Made by a program: the position numbers and the translations under genes. Below are positions 22,673 through 28,958 of a stretch of 28,958 nt of DNA, piece by piece. The notes below the pieces were generated by a model. It saw nothing but the letters and a program-made list of their open reading frames with translations, was not told the DNA's origin and did not search any database. The DNA is from JBHGBB01 sp041946755 (GTDB lineage Bacteria; UBP4; UBA4092; JAOAEQ01). The stretch is taken from contig JBHGBB010000022.1 in the NCBI GenBank assembly GCA_041946755.1, positions 1 to 28,958 of the forward strand, in the 5' to 3' direction. The number at the start of each line of letters is the position of its first letter. Position 1 is the first letter of the stretch.

Positions 22673-23187
22673 AACCGCAAAGAACGCTAAGTAGACGCAA
22701 AGGGCTCAAAGAGAAACTCAATCCTAGCATTTTTTTATCTTAGCATTCAGGTATCGCTGATGACAGAAAATGAATTATCGAATAATATTATCGGTGCTGC
22801 AATAGAAGTTCATAAAGTCCTTGGTCCCGGATTGCTTGAATCGGCATATGAAGCTTCGTTATTGAGAGAATTAGAACTAAGAAAATTACATATTAAATCG
22901 CAAGTTGGACTTCCTTTGGTTTATAAAGATGTGAACTGTGATGTCGGATATAGAATAGATTTATTAGTCGAAGATAAAGTTATTATTGAAATTAAAGCAG
23001 TTGAAGCCTTAACTGATGTTCATATAGCTCAGGTTTTGACCTATCTGAAACTAAGTAAATGCCGATTAGGACTACTCATTAATTTTAATGTTAAAAAACT
23101 AAAAGATGGTATTAAAAGATTGGTCAATCATTTAGAAGATTGAAGTTACCGCGATCTTGGCGCCTTCTTTGCGTACTTTGCGGTTAG
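22673..23187 (+). mobile_element. Gene-bearing CGCAAAG-arm element, copy 4 (pstB-phoU)
   Basis: The left arm (AACCGCAAAGAACGCTAAG and following, 22673-22710) and the right arm (closing TTCTTTGCGTACTTTGCGGTT, up to 23187) are the same as the two arms of the short copies at 14751, 19843 and 20841, but they are separated by a complete GxxExxY gene. The arrangement is that of a small autonomous element with short gene-less relatives. I see no target-site duplication that I can assign with confidence, and mobility is inferred from the layout only. Confidence 0.6.
22760..23143 (+). CDS. GxxExxY family protein (PD-(D/E)XK nuclease-like)
   Basis: The 127-residue protein carries the motif that names the family, G24-L-L-E27-S-A-Y30, and later RIDLLVEDKVIIEIKA, in which D67, E77 and K79 match the D...ExK core of PD-(D/E)XK nucleases. 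HIAQVLTYLKL and GLLINFN near the end are also typical. Family members are widespread in environmental bacteria and their activity is not established; DNA cleavage is inference from the fold signature. The gene breaks the pstB-phoU order and sits between the two arms of a palindromic repeat. Its ATG has no obvious Shine-Dalgarno, and its base composition is AT-richer than the pst genes. Both points suggest transfer. Confidence 0.85.
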   Translation: MTENELSNNIIGAAIEVHKVLGPGLLESAYEASLLRELELRKLHIKSQVGLPLVYKDVNCDVGYRIDLLVEDKVIIEIKAVEALTDVHIAQVLTYLKLSKCRLGLLINFNVKKLKDGIKRLVNHLED

Positions 23188-23204
23188 GATTTTTGAGGAG
23201 ATTT

Positions 23205-23870
23205 ATGGAACGAAAATTCGATGAAGAATTAAGAGAACTAAATCAACTGCTATTAAAAATGGCGGGATTGACTGAAGAAGCGATCTATAAATCGGTTGAA
23301 GCCTTGAAATCCCGGGACCCGATATTAGCGCATAAGGTTATTAATAACGATGACCAGATAGATGAATTAGAGCTGCTCATCGACGAAAAAGCGCTGGATT
23401 TGTTAGCATTACGGCAGCCGATGGCAATCGATCTCAGGTTTATTACTACCGGGATGAAAATCAATGCCGAATTAGAACGGATAGCCGATTTAGCGGTTGA
23501 TGTGGCGCAACGTGTACTTGAAATAACCCAATTACCATTATTAAAACCGTTGGTCGATATACCGAAAATATCGCAACTTGCGCAGCAGATGGTTAAACAA
23601 AGTATCGATGCGTTTGTTAATCACGATGTCGCGTTGGCTAAACAGGTGGTGTTAACTGATGAACAGGCGGATATGTTGCGGAATCGGGTACAGCAAGAAT
23701 TGGTAAACGATTTTATGGTTAAAGATGGTACCACGGCACCTAGAGCGGTACCGTTACTGTTAATCGCCCGCCATTTGGAACGAATCTGTGACCATGCAAC
23801 GAATATCGCTGAAGATGTTATCTATATGGTAGAAGCGAAAGTAGTTAAACATCACCCGGAGAAAATATAG
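23205..23870 (+). CDS. phoU: Phosphate signalling protein PhoU
   Basis: PhoU links the Pst transporter to the PhoR kinase and silences the regulon when phosphate is plentiful. The 221-residue protein is two three-helix bundles. The metal-site motif E/D-x3-D is visible in the first repeat (ERIADLAVDVAQRV) and in the second (ERICDHATNIAEDVIYM). The N-terminus FDEELRELNQLLLKMAGLTEEAI is typical. GAGGAG four bases before the ATG at 23205 fixes the start; a TTG at 23157 lies in the right arm of the repeat. It is separated from pstB by the GxxExxY element, which may also alter its level. Confidence 0.93.
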   Translation: MERKFDEELRELNQLLLKMAGLTEEAIYKSVEALKSRDPILAHKVINNDDQIDELELLIDEKALDLLALRQPMAIDLRFITTGMKINAELERIADLAVDVAQRVLEITQLPLLKPLVDIPKISQLAQQMVKQSIDAFVNHDVALAKQVVLTDEQADMLRNRVQQELVNDFMVKDGTTAPRAVPLLLIARHLERICDHATNIAEDVIYMVEAKVVKHHPEKI

Positions 23871-23898
23871 TAGACAGTAGTCAGTAAACAGTAGACAG
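23869..23898. repeat. AGTAGACAG short-period repeat
   Basis: Alternating AGTAGACAG, TAGTCAGTAAACAG and AGTAGACAG units fill most of the 41-bp gap after phoU. The wording is close to that at 11474-11566. Confidence 0.5.
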
Positions 23899-23911
23899 GA
23901 ATATATTAGAT

Positions 23912-24712
23912 ATGGATATTTATACTGAAATAGTGAAAGCAAAACGGGACCGGAAGCCGATTGCATTGGCAGTGGTAACGCAAACCATGGGACCGGCACC
24001 GCGGAAAGCCGGATCGAAAATGCTGGTATTCCCTGATGGCAGTATTTTCGGTACTATCGGCGGTGGGATTTTAGAAGATAGAGTGATTAAAACCGCTATC
24101 CAGAGTCTACAGGACCATCAGGTGAAATATCTGCGATATAACCTAAACAATGAAAAACCATCTAAAAATACTAACCAGGAGCATCTCGGAATGATTTGTG
24201 GAGGGAATATGGAACTCTATATCGAACCAATATTACCGGAACCTAGATTATATCTTTTCGGTGCCGGGCATATCAGCCAATCTTTAGCGCAGATGGCGCA
24301 TCTGGTAGGATTTGAGATAATCGTAATCGACCCGGATAAAACTTATGCGAACCGCACCCGGTTCCCGAAATCGATTGTACAGCAGGTTATCGTCTCCGGT
24401 TTCAAGAAAGCTGTCAATACCATCCAATTTGATGCATCGAGCTATATCGCTATCTTGACCCGGTCGCATGTTGGCGATACCGAAACCTTAACCGCCTGTC
24501 TAAGAAAAAGCCGGCCGGTAGCATATCTCGGCATGATTGGCAGCAATCACAAGATTAAAACCGTATTTGCGAAATTAGCTCAGTCCGGGATTCCCAAGAA
24601 GACAATAAAACTCGTCCATGCGCCGATCGGATTAGATATCGGTGCCCAAACTCCGGAAGAGATAGCAGTAAGTATCCTGGCCGAATTAATTGCGGTTAAG
24701 TATAGAAAATAG
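23912..24712 (+). CDS. XdhC/CoxI family protein
   Basis: Proteins of this family help to insert or sulfurate the molybdenum cofactor of xanthine dehydrogenase-type enzymes. The N-terminal domain has TMGPAPRKAGSKMLVFPDGSIFGTIGGGILE and the cysteine motif MICGGNMELYIEP. The C-terminal Rossmann domain starts LYLFGAGHISQSLAQMA and has VAYLGMIGSNHK and APIGLDIGAQTPEEIAVSI. The length of 266 residues is normal. No molybdenum hydroxylase is in the window, so it is an orphan here. The ATG has only a weak AGGA about 12 bases upstream. It may share the phoU transcript by proximity, but no functional link is implied. Confidence 0.88.
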   Translation: MDIYTEIVKAKRDRKPIALAVVTQTMGPAPRKAGSKMLVFPDGSIFGTIGGGILEDRVIKTAIQSLQDHQVKYLRYNLNNEKPSKNTNQEHLGMICGGNMELYIEPILPEPRLYLFGAGHISQSLAQMAHLVGFEIIVIDPDKTYANRTRFPKSIVQQVIVSGFKKAVNTIQFDASSYIAILTRSHVGDTETLTACLRKSRPVAYLGMIGSNHKIKTVFAKLAQSGIPKKTIKLVHAPIGLDIGAQTPEEIAVSILAELIAVKYRK

Positions 24713-24823
24713 AATAGAGATTAACCTTGTTTATCGAGAACGCTACTTACGCTAGCTAGTTCCTACCGCAGCACATAAATAATACCTATTCTCCGAATCC
24801 TACCTCCAAACCATAATTTTTAT

Positions 24824-24852
24824 TTGACAATAGGCTAAAAAAGCCGTATATT
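24824..24852 (+). promoter_or_regulatory. Strong sigma-70 promoter for the beta-propeller gene
   Basis: A perfect TTGACA (24824-24829) and TATATT (24847-24852) are separated by exactly 17 bases. Transcription would start near 24859 and give a leader of about 40 bases carrying GGAGG. The spacer contains GGCT-AAAAA-AGCC, a small inverted repeat that could be an operator. Confidence 0.7.
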
Positions 24853-24899
24853 ACTATAAAAATATAGGATATTCTAACCTCTCTATGGAGGATACGATT

Positions 24900-27800
24900 A
24901 TGGTTGATAAACGGTTGATTTATCTCTTTAGTTTCATAGTAATGTTATCAATACCATATGCAGCATATGCAGGGGAAATAGTCTACTCAACTTATCTAAA
25001 TGGATTGTATAGCTCTCAATGCAATGCGATTACGGTAGATAGTTATGGTAATGCGTATATCACCGGATTTACCAACGCCAGCGATTTTCCGGTTACTCTC
25101 GGTTCTTATGACAGTACATTTAATGGTGGAGAAGATGTTATTATAACCAAACTTAACGCTGCCGGTACTGCAATAATCTTTTCAACCTATCTTGGTGGGT
25201 CTAATTGGGAAGAAGGGAAACATATTACCCTCGATCGTTCCGGGAATATTTATGTCTGCGGATATACCCAATCGACAACCGGTTTCCCAACCACCGTTGG
25301 CGCGTATGATCGAACCTATAACGGCGGATACTACGATATCTTCATCAGCAAACTTGATGCTACCGGCTCGAAACTATTATATTCAACCTTATTTGGCGGA
25401 GCGCAAGATGAATTTCCTGCTGGTATTGCGGTTAATGACAGCGGTAATATCTATATTGCCGGATATACTTCTTCGTCAACCAATTTCCCGATTACTGCTA
25501 ATGCTTATGACCTAACGTATAATGGAGGTGGGGTGGATTCGTTTGCCGCGAAATTCTATTCTTCCGGTACCGCTTTATTATACTCAACCTATCTCGGTGG
25601 TTCCGGATCGGATTATTGTAACGCTATGGCAATCGATGCTTCGGGGAATATCTATTTAACCGGATATACTTCTTCTTCAACCAGTTTTCCTATTACTCCT
25701 GCAGCATATAATACGGCATATAACGGCGGGATTAATGATGTATATGTAACTAAAATAAATCCTACCGGTACCGGATTGGTATATTCAACCTTCATTGGTG
25801 GTAGAAGCGACGAATATGTGTATGACCTGCAAGTTGATACTAGTGGAAACGCATATATCTGTGGATATACCAGCTATTATGTTACTCTTGCAAATGGCGC
25901 TGAAATGGCGGATTTCGCCTATAACTTTCCAGTAACCCCGGGTGCCTATGATCAGTCGTTTAATGGTATCGAAGATATCTATATCACCAAATTCAATCCT
26001 TCCGGTTCGGACTTGGTATTTTCGACTTATCTCGGGGGGCAGAATACCGAAGAAGCATTTTCGTTGGCATTAGATATCGATAATAATGTCTATGTCACCG
26101 GGAATACCATGTCATCGGATTTCCCTACTACCCGACAAGCATTTGATACCTCATATAACGGTGGCATGTATAGCGGAGATGCGTTTATTTCGAAATTCAA
26201 TGCTACCGGATCTAAATTGCTCTATTCGACTTTCCTTGGCGGTTCCTCAGACGATTATGGGAGAGGGGTTGTTGTCGATCATGATGGAAAAGTGTATGCC
26301 TGCGGGTATACCGAATCTACCGACTTTCCGGTAACTGCCGGTGCGGTTGATACCACCTTTGTTGGGTATCGCGATGGCTATGTCAGTAAAATCGATTTAT
26401 CGATTCCCACAATTACCGGGGTGGCGTATAACGATATTGATAGCGATGGAAAAGATGCCGGAGACAAGTTATTTATCCAATTCGATCATCGGATGAAATT
26501 AAGAAGTGCATTATCCGGTTATTTTTATCTTGGCGTTCCCGGTGATACGCTAGGTACCGGAGCGACGGTCTCCCTCAATACTGCAAACGATACTCAGGTT
26601 ATTATTACCTTGGGCACTTCACCGAAACTTACCATTACCGGATTATATGGGACGGGAGCGGTTTCCGGTTCTCCTTCTGGAATCGATATAAACGCGTTCA
26701 TGCCATCGGGACATATTACTGATATCACCGGATTGGATGCGATTGATGGCGGTATCCTTGGAATTAATGATAGTGGTATTGATATTAAAGCGAATACGAT
26801 TGGGAAGAGTTATACTATCCCGGCATATAGTGCAGCAACGGTTCAGGTTGATACCAATACCACCGATGCATTTTATACCAAACATAAACTGGTTATTCCG
26901 GCCGGTGCCTTAACGAAATCCGCAACGATTTATATCGGTTTCCCGGGAGATACCCACAACCGGTTATCGGCGGTAAAATTAATTCCACCGAATATTTCGT
27001 TTAATACTACGAACCCGCCAACGCTATATCTCGAATATAAAGATGCGGATATTTGCCGGGAGTTGGGATATATCGAGCAGGGGATGCGAATCCATCAATG
27101 GAAAAACACTAGCCAGGGCTGGGTATTAGCGCCGCAGACATTTGGCCGGCAAGTGCTAGACCTCGGCTATAATCGGGTAGCGGTGAAACTCAATAAATTT
27201 AATATGGTAGGCGCGACCGGCAGTTTTGATTTGGATGACGAATCCTCGTTTGCTGCGAACACCAATATCGTTTTTGCGAATATCGCCATTCCGACGGTCG
27301 GTGCAATAACCGGGATTTATGCCCCGGTTTCTATAAAAGATTTATCGGAAACAAATAAGTCTGATCCTGCCGATGCAGGAATGATTGCAGAGATGATTAA
27401 TAGCAATTCTGTTACTTTAACAGTGGCGACTACCGGTATCTATACCAAACATAAACTTACCTTAACTAATTTTACTACCGCATATTCCGGAGTTACGGTT
27501 ATCTTAGCCCAACCGACGCTTATCGAATATCATGGTTGGCCGAATTATTCGATTCTGAAAGTTATCGCTTCCGGGCAAACTATTCCCAGTGCCATTTTAG
27601 CGATGGAATATAAAGATTATACCGACCCGTATAACCAGTTTAAAAATGACGTTATCGGCGGGGAAGAATCGCAACTGAGAATATATCTATGGCGGGAAGA
27701 TTTAGGGAATTGGAGTAAATTAACCGAACCGCAAACGGTTAATCTGCATACGAATATGGTTACCGCTACATTATCTAATCTAACCGGAACCCAGATTTTT

Positions 27801-28826
27801 GCCGTTGGCATCGATTCGAGTATGCCGGCAACGCCATATTTAAATACTTATGGCGCGTTTACGATTGATAGTGATCAAAGCCACTGGATGTTTGAGAAAT
27901 ATGCTGATGGAACCGCGCCGGGAACCTTATCCTGGGTAGCGAGTTATACCGGCCGGTCGGGGATAATTAAAATCCAGCAGAGCCCGGGGCAGAAAGGGAA
28001 ACTTACCCAGGTGTTTTCGGTACCGAGCACCGGATGGTATACTGCCATCGCGAAAGTATGTTCCGATTTCTCGGATATTAGCAAGCATCAGAAAGTGTAT
28101 TTATATCTACAGCAATTGGATACCGATTATAGTGTTGTCGCTACCGGCAATCAGGTAATCCAATCCGCCGCCGGCGGATTCACCGAATCCGGCCAATGGC
28201 GGGAAATGCAGATTTCGTTTTATGCCACTAATACCATATTAGGGGTGCAGGTTATCGGTGTTAATCCAAGTACCAGCGGGATTACCGGCGGAATATATTT
28301 TGATGATATCTGGGTATATGCCGGAGGACCGGCTCCAAGCCAGACCATAGCCTTGAACAATCCGAGTTTTACTTCCGATACTTCCGGCTGGATGGCGCAA
28401 GTTTATGCTGATGGAACCGGACTTGGTACCTGGAGTTGGGTTAATTCCTGGTCCGGGCATAATGGAGCGCTCAAAGGAGTTCAGACTTCTAACCAGAAAG
28501 CGAAATGGAGCCAGTTGGTTGCATTTCCGGATGATGATGAGATGGCACTCGGGTCGGTTTGGGTATATAGTGCAGCAACGACGAAAACAGAAACCCAGAA
28601 AATATATTTGTATCTCTATAGCCATGATGCTTCGTATGGGAAAATTATCGAAAGTGGAAGTGCGATATATCAAGGCGCGAAATGGACTCCGGGAGTATGG
28701 CAGCAGTTGCAGTTTGGGTATACTCCATATACCTTATATAATTCGGTGCAATTGGTCGGTATCAATCCTTCCGGCAGACCGACGGAAACGATTTATTTCG
28801 ATGAGGTGGTAGTGAAACAGGATTAG
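24900..28826 (+). CDS. Secreted seven-bladed SBBP beta-propeller protein with C-terminal sandwich modules
   Basis: The 1308-residue protein starts with a signal peptide (DKRLIYLFSFIVMLSIPYAAYA, cleavage before GE). I chose the ATG at 24900, which has GGAGG 8 bases upstream; the ATG at 24885 would overlap that site. Seven SBBP repeats follow (about residues 25-500), each opening with [YF]ST--[GN]G and carrying G[NK][VIA]Y--G-T and FP-T; seven copies suggest a closed seven-bladed propeller. A middle region has two related segments with YTKHKL and an IPAGALTKSATI stretch. The last 300 residues hold two similar beta-sandwich modules, each with YADGT, K-YLYL and IYFD[DE], resembling carbohydrate-binding or jelly-roll domains. 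An extracellular, sugar- or surface-binding role is inference; no catalytic domain is visible and no anchor is seen at the C-terminus. Confidence 0.85.
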   Translation: MVDKRLIYLFSFIVMLSIPYAAYAGEIVYSTYLNGLYSSQCNAITVDSYGNAYITGFTNASDFPVTLGSYDSTFNGGEDVIITKLNAAGTAIIFSTYLGGSNWEEGKHITLDRSGNIYVCGYTQSTTGFPTTVGAYDRTYNGGYYDIFISKLDATGSKLLYSTLFGGAQDEFPAGIAVNDSGNIYIAGYTSSSTNFPITANAYDLTYNGGGVDSFAAKFYSSGTALLYSTYLGGSGSDYCNAMAIDASGNIYLTGYTSSSTSFPITPAAYNTAYNGGINDVYVTKINPTGTGLVYSTFIGGRSDEYVYDLQVDTSGNAYICGYTSYYVTLANGAEMADFAYNFPVTPGAYDQSFNGIEDIYITKFNPSGSDLVFSTYLGGQNTEEAFSLALDIDNNVYVTGNTMSSDFPTTRQAFDTSYNGGMYSGDAFISKFNATGSKLLYSTFLGGSSDDYGRGVVVDHDGKVYACGYTESTDFPVTAGAVDTTFVGYRDGYVSKIDLSIPTITGVAYNDIDSDGKDAGDKLFIQFDHRMKLRSALSGYFYLGVPGDTLGTGATVSLNTANDTQVIITLGTSPKLTITGLYGTGAVSGSPSGIDINAFMPSGHITDITGLDAIDGGILGINDSGIDIKANTIGKSYTIPAYSAATVQVDTNTTDAFYTKHKLVIPAGALTKSATIYIGFPGDTHNRLSAVKLIPPNISFNTTNPPTLYLEYKDADICRELGYIEQGMRIHQWKNTSQGWVLAPQTFGRQVLDLGYNRVAVKLNKFNMVGATGSFDLDDESSFAANTNIVFANIAIPTVGAITGIYAPVSIKDLSETNKSDPADAGMIAEMINSNSVTLTVATTGIYTKHKLTLTNFTTAYSGVTVILAQPTLIEYHGWPNYSILKVIASGQTIPSAILAMEYKDYTDPYNQFKNDVIGGEESQLRIYLWREDLGNWSKLTEPQTVNLHTNMVTATLSNLTGTQIFAVGIDSSMPATPYLNTYGAFTIDSDQSHWMFEKYADGTAPGTLSWVASYTGRSGIIKIQQSPGQKGKLTQVFSVPSTGWYTAIAKVCSDFSDISKHQKVYLYLQQLDTDYSVVATGNQVIQSAAGGFTESGQWREMQISFYATNTILGVQVIGVNPSTSGITGGIYFDDIWVYAGGPAPSQTIALNNPSFTSDTSGWMAQVYADGTGLGTWSWVNSWSGHNGALKGVQTSNQKAKWSQLVAFPDDDEMALGSVWVYSAATTKTETQKIYLYLYSHDASYGKIIESGSAIYQGAKWTPGVWQQLQFGYTPYTLYNSVQLVGINPSGRPTETIYFDEVVVKQD

Positions 28827-28834
28827 CTTCGCTT

Positions 28835-28930
28835 GTAGGGGCGGGGTCACCCCGCCCTGTATCTATTATTTTCGAGCAGAAAATATTCTGCACCTACCAA
28901 AGATCAGGGCGAGGGAACCTCGCCCCTACT
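28835..28930. repeat. Three-hairpin repeat cassette, copy B
   Basis: GGGCGGGG-TCA-CCCCGCCC (28839-28857), then GCAGAA-AATA-TTCTGC followed by ACCTACC, then GGGCGAGG-GAA-CCTCGCCC (28907-28925) and CTAC. This is the same order as at 6926-7014, including the GAGC-GAAA-type centre. It may end the beta-propeller transcript, but the T tract seen in copy A is missing. Confidence 0.8.
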
Positions 28931-28958
28931 CTATGGTCTACTGGTTTATTGATATAAC

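Noticed and set aside
23157..23204. Upstream TTG start for phoU inside the repeat arm
   Set aside because: It would add 16 residues encoded by repeat DNA; the ATG at 23205 has GAGGAG in front and matches the family N-terminus.
28239..28673. Long opposite-strand frame within the beta-propeller gene
   Set aside because: It is a shadow of the repeat-rich coding sequence, with no ribosome-binding site and no recognisable domain.

Overview
The window is a bacterial chromosome segment of moderately low GC. It carries housekeeping genes and is unusually rich in short palindromic repeats. A type II secretion pseudopilin (GspG) suggests a two-membrane cell envelope. The mix of genes and repeats fits an uncultured or candidate-phylum bacterium, but I cannot name a phylum from the sequence alone. 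There are no rRNA or tRNA genes, CRISPR arrays or recognisable transposases.

Layout. Positions 1-2800 hold the end of scpA, then nrdR and cimA, closely packed on the + strand. A phosphoglucosamine/phosphomannomutase (2999-4369), a secreted two-repeat protein on the - strand (4392-5675), a cysteine-rich PP-loop sulfurtransferase-like protein (5885-6910) and an FAD-dependent oxidoreductase (7247-8665) follow. A 637-bp non-coding stretch with DnaA boxes leads into dnaA (9303-10775) and is the best candidate for the replication origin. After dnaA come gspG, a very small cysteine-rich protein (11325-11477), a UroD-family protein and two tandem paralogous membrane proteins on the - strand.

From about 14.0 to 23.9 kb lies a complete phosphate-starvation module: phoB, phoR, pstS, pstC, pstA, pstB and phoU. 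It is interrupted by an AT-rich TPR membrane protein (17402-18661, - strand) and by a GxxExxY-family protein between pstB and phoU. PhoR and PhoB would sense and report phosphate limitation, PstSCAB would import phosphate, and PhoU would couple transport to signalling. An XdhC/CoxI protein and a 1308-residue secreted beta-propeller protein with its own strong promoter close the window.

The most interesting signal is in the repeats. Every gap in phoB-phoR and pstS-pstC-pstA-pstB-phoU carries repeat sequence, often ending a few bases before the next start codon, and several of those genes have no visible Shine-Dalgarno sequence. One family, with CGCAAAG/CGCTAAG arms, occurs three times as about 90-110-bp elements without a gene. 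It occurs a fourth time as a 515-bp version whose two arms enclose the GxxExxY gene, which has a PD-(D/E)XK nuclease-like signature. This looks like a compact gene-bearing mobile element with short non-autonomous relatives. Other repeat families appear inside three coding sequences without breaking the frame.
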